From assembly GCA_039566865.1 (NCBI GenBank), contig CM076955.1:13537501-13601500 (forward strand): a DNA stretch of 64,000 nucleotides. The letters are read 5' to 3'. Positions 1-39,135 of the stretch are shown here, one piece after another. Under the pieces are notes generated by a model, which was not told the DNA's origin, did not search any database, and saw only the letters and a list, made by a program, of their open reading frames with translations. The stretch's first letter is position 1, and every line of letters starts with the position of its first letter. The translations under genes were made by a program, and so were the position numbers. Source of the DNA: Aurelia coerulea. Its lineage: Eukaryota > Cnidaria > Scyphozoa > Semaeostomeae > Ulmaridae.

Positions 1-1930
1 AGAACAAGTTGAAACTTTCACAAAAATCACAAAAATTTGATTACTTTTAACTATGATAACCATATGGTCTTGTCTTGGATAACAGGGCAACATTTCGTTT
101 TCAATAGACCGAGAAGTTTGTTTTCATTTGGGGATTGACCAATCAGATCACGCTATTTTCAAAGATGGCGGCCCGCTGTAAACAAGCAAACCTCCGAAAA
201 GAGCTAAAACCAATCTTTCTTTTTGTTCCACGGATTTGCGGTTTTCGAATATTTTCAAACAATAACAACAAATTTCTTAAATATGAATTCTGATGCACAC
301 TTCCAATGTGCATTTTCCCGATATTCGGCCTAAATCAAGAGTAACAGGGTGTTGAAACTAACGAAAAAATTGCACGCTTTCAGACCATACCCTCGCCATT
401 ACTTGTTCAAATAATTTGCAGGAAAATTACTTGGAAATCAAAACAAGCCCGAAAAGATTATTTTACAAGCCATACGACCTTGAAATTGACACTTTCAAAT
501 TATTTTTTAATCCCAACTTGTGAAGGAGCCCACAAAGGTCAAGTGGCTTTTTACTGCTTATAGAAACACTGTATCTCTAGCCTACCTAACATTTTGCAAA
601 AACATGTTCTGACAAGGGGACTCGATCTTTTTGCTGTAAGAACCAAAGTGCGTTTTTCACTCTTCACATACCCCTTCACTGTTTAGCTCAGCTCTCCCCG
701 GGGGCGAGATTTTATAGGAATGTTTCGCCGGGAAAGCTTTGGCGGGAAAATCTTAGTTTTTGTGCCGGCTAAATTTTGGCCTAATGTTGTATTCTGAAGT
801 ATGCCTGTGTTTACGGAAAAAGTTCGCGAGATGCCTCGAGGATTTTCACAGAAATGTGGGAATCCCTTTCCTTTCCCTTACATGAAGTATGAATAAAGAA
901 TGATACAGAAACGGGGATTGTTAATATCAAATCTAATGGCCTTCAAAAGCAACTGAAAAAAATTGGCAAAAGATGGTCAAACTTCAACGAGAGCCATGAC
1001 CAAGTTGGTTGATCCGGTTGATCCGATTTGTAAAATTTCATCGTGATCACCATAATGGCTGGCTTTTTTTATTAAAATCGTTGATCACAGCACATTATGA
1101 GTGGTTACACAAATTTTTTAGCCAGTTTCTTAAATTTTAGGCCATTTTACTCAAAAAGTTTGTGACTAGTCTCTTTATGTCTTGGGTAACTTATGAAGAA
1201 AAATTCCAAAGCAAGTATTAACAGAAATTGCACTAAAAAATTCAGAAATATTTCAGTACTGCACAGTACCAAAATACTTTCAGGTGACCTAGGAAAATTT
1301 CAACTTCAAATTAAAAAGGTTCGTAGCTTTTTGAATCGGAGTGTGTAGTTTGGTTTCATAATGTTTGAAAAAACAAACAAAGCCTGCAGTTTTTTTATAA
1401 GAAACTTGGATCAGCACTTAGTACTAAAAGTTTCTTAATTTCGCATGAAAATTTCGGTGTTTTAGTAGTAAAAATTTCTTAATTAGTTTCTTATTTTTGG
1501 GCCTAAAATTGCGGTATTGTTCGAAGTTGAGCCTTCTTCTCGAGAAAAGGCTTCCATTTTGCATTGCCATTGTCATCAAGAAGAAGCCATGCACATCAAG
1601 GCAAAAATTTACCAACTTTAAAAGTCAAGAAAAGTCGAATGTACCTTTGGTAGAGAGACATAGAATAAGAGAGACATACAGAAATAAAGTTTTAGAGTTT
1701 CTCAACTGTTCTTGGGCGTAGTACTAGAGTTTCTTAAATTTTTGGTCATCGTAGTACTAGTTTCTTATAAACCAGTTTCTTATAAAAAATACGTGTACCC
1801 TTTAGATATTCTAGTTGTAAATTTTAGTTCAACCTTTTAGTTATACAAATTTCGTTGCGAATGTGGCCCTTGGAATGCAAAATCTCATTTTTTTCCACGA
1901 TTTCAATCGAGTCAAATTGGTTCAACAACT

Positions 1931-2344
1931 TTGATTCAACGAAATATAATTCTTATTGCGTCCTCCACTCTGCTGATTTTGTGTACTTTTAACTGCGATT
2001 TTAAAATTGTTTACCATGAATGGGACAGTTTTGTCAACTATAACGAAAAAACTTTCATCAAAGTAAATGTAAAACTTACCCGTCCTTGTTTTTGTACATT
2101 AGACTGCATGTCTGTTGTAGCTATATGGGATTATGGGAGTTGTGGAGCCAAGCCAACCCTGCTCTCAAGGTTTTCTGAACTTCAAGAATACTACCTTGCA
2201 TCTCACAGAAAATATGACAAACCCGGATATTATGTGATGAGTCCTGCTAGTGAATCTTTCTTGGTTGTGGCCACTCATTTCACACAGATTCAGAATGCAT
2301 TTTGCCAGCAATCAGCGAGTGCCCTATTTCTTGCGAATTCTTGA
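1931..2344 (+). CDS. Unrecognised ORF inside the long-TIR transposon
   Basis: This ORF of about 137 codons lies between the long inverted repeats. The N-terminus is hydrophobic (residues about 5-20) and the middle contains several Cys and aromatic residues. I recognise no family. It could be a fragment of the element's own protein, an exon of a captured gene, or a chance ORF. It is followed after a stop by the acidic ORF at 2393-2572. No transposase DDE/D signature is evident. Confidence 0.25.
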   Translation: MIQRNIILIASSTLLILCTFNCDFKIVYHEWDSFVNYNEKTFIKVNVKLTRPCFCTLDCMSVVAIWDYGSCGAKPTLLSRFSELQEYYLASHRKYDKPGYYVMSPASESFLVVATHFTQIQNAFCQQSASALFLANS

Positions 2345-2392
2345 GTCGGAGGTGGAAACAATGGCGATGAAGGCAAACTAATCAATTTTTAA

Positions 2393-2572
2393 TGTGGCTT
2401 CCAACTCACTGAAGACGATGATATCTTGATAGGACAACGAGATGACGATAACGATGGAACAGTGCCAGATGAATTTGTTGAGTTGGAGGCAACAGACGAT
2501 CAAAGGGCGCTGATACTGGAGGACAGAATCTTGAGATGGTGCCAATCTGATATGCCAGAGCAATGGTTGTAA
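2393..2572 (+). CDS. Short acidic ORF in the long-TIR transposon, possible C-terminus of its protein
   Basis: This is an open frame of 59 codons without an initiating Met, opening right after a TAA (2390-2392) and ending in TAA at 2570. Its composition is protein-like: an acidic run (EDDD, RDDDNDG), then a basic/aromatic end finishing CQSDMPEQWL. It could be the last exon or a broken C-terminal piece of a transposon-encoded protein. No homologue is recognised. Confidence 0.3.
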   Translation, partial: CGFQLTEDDDILIGQRDDDNDGTVPDEFVELEATDDQRALILEDRILRWCQSDMPEQWL

Positions 2573-3377
2573 GAATTGTCCATCTTAGTTCAGTTAAAGT
2601 TTAGCTTCGATAGTTTATTTTAATGTAACGTTGTTTTGCAAAGCGCTTGCCATTTCAGTTCGTCGCAAATGTCCAACTGATATGGTTCCATGACCCTTAA
2701 CATAAAATAGCAACACGCCCACTTCCTGGAAATCTACACTTTTGATAGACGAAGCAGTCAACCCCCTTGACTTTAACTCATTAGGACTAAAGATCTATTT
2801 TTATTTGTCAATTTCAAGGTCGTATGACTTGTAAAATAATCTTTTCGGGCTTGTTTTGATTTCCAAGTAGTTTTCCTGCAAATTATTTGAACAAGTAATG
2901 GCGAGGGTATGGTCTGAAACCGTGTGATTTTTTCGTTAGTTTCAACACCCTGTTACTCTTGATTTAGACCGAATATCGGGAAAATGCACATTGGAAGTGT
3001 GCATGAGAACTTATATTTAAGAAATTCGTTGTTATTGCTTGAAAATATTCGAAAACCGCAAATCCGTGGAACAAAAAGAAAGATTGGTTTTAGCCCTTTT
3101 TCGGAGGTTTGTTTGTTTACAGCGGGCCGCCATCTTTGAAAATAGCGTGATCTGATTGGTCAATCCCCAAATCAAAACAAACTTCTCGGTCTATTGAAAA
3201 CGAAATGTTGCCCTGTTGTCTTGGATAACCAATTCTTCTTTGAAGATCAACCTCACGGAAATAGTTTTGATTGGCGGCCAGCACTCTGGTCTAGTGCGCA
3301 TGCTCTGTAACGAAGTTACTATGTAATTGATTTTTAGCTGGTCTCTCATGCATATGTTCAATTATTTCTAACAATAG

Positions 3378-32472
<29,095 letters not shown>

Positions 32473-32675
32473 TCGTATTTTCATATGGAAAATCATCCTG
32501 GTCCTGAAAATTATTGAAATTTTTGTAAAGAAAACGTTGTTTCTATTTGGAATACTAGAAGAAGAACCGCGACAACAGTGAACAATTGAAGAACGAGAGT
32601 TTGCTTGTGATACAACTCTCACTATCAAAGCAAATGTGGAAACAAGCCCCCTTTATTAGGGTCGCATCGTATAGA

Positions 32676-32681
32676 AATAAA
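32676..32681 (+). terminator. Candidate poly(A) signal of the PLRG1-like gene
   Basis: AATAAA lies about 200 bp after the proposed stop at 32470-32472. Confidence 0.4.
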
Positions 32682-33130
32682 ATTTCTCACTGAAAGTATT
32701 TGGTATATTTCAAGACAGCACTCCAAGTGGGATGTTTTACAATGCGTCCCAGCTAGTGTCCAATTTAAATCTGAATATCTCTTGAAAGATTTGGTGTACA
32801 GAAACAAATTTTTGAAATCTTCAGAAACGTAATTTACTGCGGGTGAGTAAAAAAAACTCGTACCTTTTCAGAAATGATCAAAATTTGACTATTTTACCAT
32901 GAACATTTCTACATGTGCATTCTTGTCATGGACAACATTTTTTAGACTTATTCTTGGCAAGTCATGAAATGGCTTTGAGTTTGTAGGAATTTGTGCTTTT
33001 TAGAAGCTAGCTGGTTTTGAAACATATTTCGAAATAACGAGGAATGGTTGTCAAATTTACTTTTATGCCACACTACCGCCTAGTTGGTTTTGGTTCACTA
33101 CAAGTGCATTTCGGCTATCAACCAACTCAA

Positions 33131-34519
33131 TAGACCATTCCCATGATTACGTCACCACCAGTGCGGCGCGCAATGCATGCTGGCACTTGTAGTTAAACAC
33201 CTGGCCGAGTTAGTGTGTTTTGTATAGGAACTGTATGAGAAGTTGTGTATTGAGTTGGAAATTTCAAAGAAAAATCCGAAAAATCAACTAAATTTATTGT
33301 AGAACATATCCCTAGATGTTTAAGAAACTCAAGTCCTGGATTCTGTTTGACTAGAGCGCAGTCGAAGGAATTTTTAGGGGGAAGAGTCGACGAAAGTGCA
33401 GTGTGGCCTAATGAAAACAATGCGAGCATATGGTAAGTTGTGTTTTGCGATGGAAACATCGAAGAAAATTTTGAGAAATCACCCAAATTCCCCGAAAAGC
33501 ATGTCCCTAGATATTTTAGAAACTCTAATCAGGGGTTTAAGTGCTACTAATGTGCAGATGAAGCGGAGATGAAGGAAATAGTCGCAAGGAAAGTCAATGA
33601 AAACGTAATGCGGCCTAACGTAAACATTGCCAGTTATTTGAGGAGGCTAGAACAGGGGGAGAGAAATCGCTGCACTCTTTCTCTAAATTAGACAAAAATT
33701 TAAAATCTGAGTTTATTATCTTGTGCAGAGACGGAGCCATTGGGAGTTTGACGTTTTCAATTTTTTGGCTTCCAACGACAATCGTATGAAAGGAGAACTT
33801 TCCCCCTTTACGTACTGAGCGCGATAAAAATCACTGAAGTCAAATCGCTGCATTTCGGCTATGGTTACATCAAGCACCTAAAATTGAGTATATTGCTTAC
33901 TGCAAGGAGGAAAATCCGAAAATTTACTATAATTCTCAATATTCTATAGTTTTGAGCGAGTCAAAATGCTGTTTTTTTTTTTAACTCTGGCATCATTTAT
34001 ACGCTTGAAGCGTGCTGTTCCAAACCCGTGATCTCTGAAATTCTTTCTCGCTGTCCAGAGTTTCCACGTTTGCGTCAGTCTCTATTTTTCAGATTTTTTT
34101 CCGACTGGGATAGAGTTATTAGCTAAAGAATTAAAGTTCAGGACTCCAATTTCTAGTGGTAATGGATTCAGTAAACGGCATGTGAATCATCCGAAAACAA
34201 TCACCTCCTTGCCTCCTTTTTCGCTTGCAATGTTTTCATTAGGCCACACTGCACTTTCGTCAAATCTTCCCCCTAAAAATTCCTTCGTCTGCACTCTAGT
34301 CAAACTGAATCCAGGACTTGAGTTTCTGAAACATCTAGGGACATGTTCTTGGGTAAATGTAGTTGATTTCTCGAATTTTTCTTCGATATTTCCAACGCAA
34401 TACACGACTTCTTATACAGTTCCTATACAAAACATACTAACTCGGCCAGGTGTTTAACTACAAGTACCAGCATGCATTGCGCGCCGCACTGGTGATGACG
34501 TAATCATGGGAATGGTCTA
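33131..34519. mobile_element. 1.39-kb foldback with TAGACCATTCCCATGATTAC ends
   Basis: Arms 33131 to about 33430 and about 34230-34519 are inverted copies (ends TAGACCATTCCCATGATTAC, then GGCGCGCAATGCATGC). The left arm continues into a second, degraded tandem copy of an arm segment (about 33470-33640). ORFs at 33193-33486 (minus) and 34182-34457 (plus) are one arm read twice. A short CAAT-type flank duplication is possible. Confidence 0.8.
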
Positions 34520-35540
34520 TTCAATAGGCAAAAATTAGCCTGGAGGGTCTTAACTCTATCTCACCTGAGAGTCTTGAAGCGGTCTACATTATATGAGGGG
34601 GTGGATTCCACCCTTCCCCTCCCCTCTTTAAAATGAGGCACTAAAATGAAATCCTTTGTGCCAAATTGAGTTGGGTATTATCAAAATGAATTATACAATT
34701 TTTGTTGACTACGCAGTAAAATATTGGTTGCCATGGATACGGTGCTATATTCAGAATCTTGACAACTTCATCATTCGATACAGTCAAAGTAGCGGAATCT
34801 TGGAACGGTGCTTTCCATATTTTAGCATTGGCAAACAAAAATTTTGTTGGGGAGAGGGGATGGAATCCACTCCACCCCAGGTGAGATAAGGTTAATCCAC
34901 AGTTTCTTTTATGTGGGCTTTACTGTATGTTGCACCTTTGTACAAGCATGATACTATTAGAGGGTAGAGGAGTGCCCCCCCCCCCCCCGAGTTCAACAGT
35001 AGCTCTATGGTAGGCAAACAGCGACTGAATTCTAATTTGACAAGATAGGATAAGAACAGATATCACGGGACAAAGAACTTCATCATAAAATGTAAAGAAG
35101 TTAGCAAACTTGTAATAAAAATAAAATAAGTGCTTCATTTCTAACAATAGTTTATGATATGAAGATTTTGGTAAATGATGTGTCATTCACATTTTCTGTT
35201 CACGTGTCTTTGCCATTCTCTAACAATTCTGTGTTTGCACCTGTCCTAAGTAACAATCAAGTCTTCTCGCTTTCGGCTCATGGGTCTTAAATCGAAAATC
35301 GACAACCTTATTTTGGAAATGCGACGCCAGCGCATCCAAAGCTAATTCACTATTTTAGCTATTTCTGTTTAAACAAGTGTTTGTTCGGCGTTACCGGTAG
35401 TGAAGGTAACTTCAAAGTACTTTAAAAATGAGAAATTTTCTGCTTTTCAGAAAAACTTTCAATTTCATTGTTTTCCCACGTTCCAGGGAGAATTATTAGT
35501 AGAAACTTGTTTTTTACATAGCTGACCAGTTGAAACCAAA
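34520..35540. other. Intergenic sequence, nothing recognised
   Basis: AT-rich sequence with a C/G homopolymer run near 34974-34990. No coding similarity or repeat pairing could be supported between the PLRG1-like 3' end and the CpG-bearing block at 35.6-36.2 kb. Confidence 0.4.
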
Positions 35541-35548
35541 AATATATA

Positions 35549-36240
35549 CTAGACAACCCAAATAACCCAATCTCCAACTAAATAATGAGGATTCCTGCTC
35601 CATCTATCTGCGAAACAAGAGATATTGCTATCTGAAGATTTGCGCTCTCGTCTGCTAATTTCGATTTTGTCAGCATAACGATAAACTTCACGTAAGGAAA
35701 TTACTGTAGGTCCCATTGCATGCTTGCATGCATCGTCCTTCGTCTTGGCTGAAGTAAAACCTCTCAACATTTGCTTTCACGGCTTTCTCACGGTAAAACT
35801 TACAAAATTAGCATCCTCCCTGTCCAGTTCTATCGCAAAACACGCCCCCCGCCCCTTGTGGAATTGCGACTGTCTATGCAGGAATGGTATCACTAGAGCC
35901 AGTCAGAATATCAAGCCCTGTTGTGCTTTGTTGCAAAATGTCTTTCCTTCGACGATCGATCATCACCTTCCCTGCCTGCTCTCTGCCCCCCAACAATTAG
36001 CAACGGCCAATAAAGGGGTTGTCCTTTGTTCCTCCTGCGTGCGCAGAAAATTTTGTACCGTGAGCGGACAACAATGGATGGCGACTTCCGTTGACGTCAA
36101 CCCTGAACGTAGTAAACGTGAGTCAGTTTTCCAGGAATATCATTGGAGAAAACCATCAAATGTTCAGACATGGGGGCCATGGCAACATTCGTTTACAAAG
36201 CCCATTTTAAAGATTTGCAGCTGCAGTGCAGTGCAAATCA
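35549..36240 (-). promoter_or_regulatory. CpG-rich block, possible promoter and first exon of a minus-strand gene
   Basis: CpG dinucleotides and sites such as CGGAAGT and TGACGTCA cluster here, unlike the surroundings. On the minus strand an ORF starts at 35770 (MLRGFTSAKTKDDACKHAMG) and stays open to 35549. No homologue and no convincing donor was found, so the exon is speculative. Confidence 0.2.
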
Positions 36241-36370
36241 AAAACTAGTGTGAGTAAGAAATGATTCGTAAGCAGTCAGCTATAAAGAGTTGTTATACTG
36301 AAAAGTTGAATCAGTTGAATCCAAACTTGAACCGTTGTTTTGACGCATCCCAAAATTTGATCAATTCAAC

Positions 36371-36556
36371 TTATACCCCATTTACATTTGCACGCATTCA
36401 CACTTGCAAGTTAAATCAGCTTAAACTAAAGCAGGATATGGAATTGTGCCTTTCTCGCTGGTCTATCTAACAAATCGAATGCATTTGATTGGCTGACATT
36501 TGACACGGTTTAGATAAAGCTGGTTTAACTGTGTCAATGTAAATGCGGTATTAGCC
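36371..36556. mobile_element. Possible about 185-bp MITE
   Basis: ATACCCCATTTACATTTG pairs with CAATGTAAATGCGGTAT about 170 bp on. The TIR is short and imperfect and no clear TSD was seen. Confidence 0.35.
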
Positions 36557-36774
36557 ATATGCGACTTAGCGCACCATAAAATCGCCTCAAATGTGAATGT
36601 AGCTTAAATGTCTAAAGCATGAGCACCAAGAATTGGCTTCAAACAAAAACAGGCACAGACATAAAAACAAACAATCAACAACATACCAACAAGTCTTCCA
36701 TCAACAGTATCCATTCCTTTTCCACAAACTACACTAGTATATTTATAACAAATTAAATTTCACACAAGCTGAAG

Positions 36775-36857
36775 TCAATCTTTTGGATAGTAATTCTTCA
36801 ATTCCTTCAGTGTTGGCTTGAATCTATCAATATTACCTCCATCTGTCCTCAGATAAG
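36775..36857 (-). CDS. NDUFB10: NDUFB10-like last exon
   Basis: The minus-strand acceptor is TTTTCTTTCAG. With the split Ala codon it encodes YLRTDGGNIDRFKPTLKELK and a stop at 36775. It continues the family's DLGAY-like position in phase. Confidence 0.8.
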
Positions 36858-38562
36858 CTGAAAGAAAATGTATGATAATGTTGGATAGTTGAGTAAAGAT
36901 AACTCTTGAGAGTAAAAACTGTTGCATCGTTTTGGACGATTTATAGGATGAATTAATAGACGATTTCAAAGATGCTCCCTTCATACCATCGAAGAAATTC
37001 CAATAAAGAGTGCAGCGTGTGGCGATGTATGATAAATAGCAAAAATAACTGATTACTCATCAAAAATAATATTTCTATCGCCATAGAAAAACGATTTTCT
37101 ATGGCGATAGAAATATTATTTTTGATGAGTAATCAGTTATTTTTGCTGAAGAAATTCCAACTTAGGGCCTGCTGATATGAAGTGGGCCAGCCCACATGAG
37201 TTATCAGCTTCACTCCATCCATGTGTGTGTGCCACTGCATGCCCGTATGTTAAACGACAAAGATTGTATTGCACCAACACCAACCAGTTGGCAACAGTTT
37301 GTCTGAAGATTCCTTAAACATACACATTTCCATCAACTACGTAGGTACATTGCAATTCCGAAAGAACAATAGGTCATACTCAATGCAACTGTCTGCAAGG
37401 TTTGTGCAAATTTTAAGGGTTGCTGAAATCAATGATGATCTGTGATTATGAACATTTTTTGCCAAACGCCATGGGCAACAATGCGCTACAATGTGGCCTA
37501 TATCATGATTAAAATTGTATTCTTACTCATGGTGTGTTGTTTCTCTTCGACTGGATTGTGAGTAATGCTTCATAATGTTGCTATTCCTTGGTTCTTCTCT
37601 AGTCACAACATAGACTTGCCCTCAAGTCTATTTCGTCAAAAAAATTTCGTCAAAAAAATTGAAGGGAAAAGTGAAAATATACTTTCCGGTAGACTTATTA
37701 CAGTTGACAAAACAGACTTGGGGCAAGTCTAGTCACAACAAGGATCGAATACTGGTATTATTCAAATACATTTGAAACCGTTGGAGCTCCTACGCAGCGA
37801 GATGTCTCAGAAAGTTTGAAATGAGACGCATCGTTGTGTAGGAGTAAACTGATAATATTCGTCTAAGTTTTGCTCCATTGAATTGAATTATTTTTTACTG
37901 TTATAGTCATTCCGCTAAAACTTAAGCGGAATGGGTATTGTGGGGGGGGGGGTAATGGAGCGAAAACAAGGACTCCTGTAATAAGTCTAGTGTAGGAGCT
38001 CCAATGGTTTTAACTGTATTGTATTTGAATAATGGTGGCATTTGATCCTTGTTGTGACGAGAGAACAGAGAAGAACGAAGGAATATCAACATTATCAAGT
38101 TTTACTTAGAATCCTGTGGAATAGAAAAAACGCACAATGAGTAAGCAAGAATACAATTTTGATCATAACATAGGTCACATCAGCGATGCATTATTGCCCA
38201 TTGCAAATACTAATTAAATATTCTGGATAATCCAGACACTTTGGCAAGCGAAAAATATCTACCTTTGTTTCTCATATAATTTTGCCATGCACCCATGTAC
38301 TCCAGAGAATATCTTCTACAGTTTTGCTTATGGTTGACTGGATCTCTTGCATAACATTTCTCTACTCTCTCTCGGAGGATCTTTATCATTTCAGATTCAA
38401 CCAGCCTTGCATGGTGCCATTCGTCTTTTGCATGAGAAAATGCCACAGGATCACATTTGTCAATGTTTTCAAAGAAGTTTTCAGGATCTGAAAAGGCAAA
38501 TCTCTTTTTTGCCTCTTCTGTGGCTTTGATTAAAGCAGGATCCGTTGGCATGGTGTTGCTCT
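36775..38562 (-). CDS. NDUFB10: NDUFB10-like mitochondrial complex I subunit
   Basis: Two exons, 38562-38263 and 36857-36775, join in phase (AAAG plus CTTAT) and give 123 residues from Met 38551. NDUFB10 is an accessory subunit of the membrane arm of NADH:ubiquinone oxidoreductase, at the intermembrane-space side. The match is DEWHHARLVESEMIKILRER, then the CX11C pair (C-YARDPVNHKQN-C), then a central helix ending near AYLRTDGG. Human NDUFB10 is about 172 residues, so this is short at the N-terminus. An acceptor just upstream of the Met (TTTTTTAG) suggests a further 5' exon, coding or not. The second Cys of the N-terminal pair seems to be Ala here. The intron holds a perfect palindrome and a foldback. 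Confidence 0.8.
37038..37147. repeat. Perfect 53-bp-arm palindrome in NDUFB10-like intron
   Basis: Arms 37038-37090 and 37095-37147 are exact reverse complements around ACGA. GAAGAAATTCCAA flanks the region as a direct repeat (about 36990 and 37148). The lack of any mismatch implies recent origin or ongoing conversion. Confidence 0.95.
37448..38207. mobile_element. Foldback element in NDUFB10-like intron
   Basis: The left arm (about 37448-37860, enlarged by a nested MITE) and right arm (about 37960-38207) are diverged inverted copies sharing AAAATTGTATTCTT, GTTCTTCTCT, GTCACAACAAGGATC and TTGGAGCTCCTAC. It ends about 55 bp from the NDUFB10-like donor. Confidence 0.7.
37611..37731. mobile_element. 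121-bp MITE with TAGACTTGCCC ends and 9-bp TSD
   Basis: TAGACTTGCCC and its complement bound the element. GTCACAACA is duplicated at 37602-37610 and 37732-37740. The opposite foldback arm has a single GTCACAACA, confirming the empty site. Confidence 0.9.
38263..38562 (-). CDS. NDUFB10: NDUFB10-like main exon
   Basis: Met 38551 follows an acceptor TTTTTTAG and the exon ends at donor AAAG|GTAGAT. Reading past the donor gives 17 unrelated residues, so the two-exon structure is preferred. Confidence 0.85.
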
Positions 38563-39135
38563 CTAAAAAAGATAAACAAAATTTACAGGATGTGTTGATA
38601 AAGGATTCTGAAGGCTAGACCTAGGATTTTTTTCATATATCAATCAAAAATTTAACAATAACAGAACATGGTTACAAGACGATACCAAAAGGAGAATGAG
38701 AATAAATTGCAACCCCGTGGCTTTAACAAATAACATAAAACATTTACATGAAAATAATTAACTAAATTACAGCATAAACTAAAGCTACGACGAAAAGAAA
38801 TGAAATGATACAAGAGTGGGAGGAGCAGACGAAAATTTCACTGAAATGATTTAAGAAAATCTCTTTGATGGTTCAATGAACTGTAGTGTTGCTTTAATGA
38901 TTGTTTTATTTGACTCAAAAGGTAACCTTATATCACCATACAAAAATTTGAAACTAATTCCTCATTGGAAAGGTTCGACAAACCGTATGAAGGCAAAATT
39001 GCCTGTACGCGGTTGAGGAGATTATTTCTCTGCAGATGATAAGAGTGGCAGTGCAACAAGAAATGTTCCGTATCCTCAACGCCGTCGTTTATGGGACACA
39101 TTGGGTTTAATGTATCACTGAAATTATGCCTAAAC

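Larger units (their letters stand above)
83..3215. mobile_element. 3.1-kb DNA transposon with ~410-bp terminal inverted repeats
   Basis: The ends are near-perfect inverted repeats of about 410 bp (about 83-494 and 2804-3215), both starting CAGGGCAACATTTCG. The element is flanked by a perfect 13-bp direct repeat, TTGTCTTGGATAA, at 70-82 and 3216-3228, read here as the target-site duplication. The arms differ by only a few per cent, so the insertion is fairly young. The long TIRs and long TSD recall Mutator-like or other long-TIR elements, but no transposase catalytic motif was found, so the superfamily is open. It lies about 160 bp upstream of the first recognised PLRG1-like exon. Confidence 0.85.

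Noticed and set aside
33193..34457. Similar ORFs at 33193-33486 (minus) and 34182-34457 (plus)
   Set aside because: They are the two arms of the 33131-34519 foldback.
35724..36248. 174-codon plus-strand ORF
   Set aside because: It overlaps a CpG-rich block. There is no recognisable domain and composition is irregular, so it is more likely a chance ORF.
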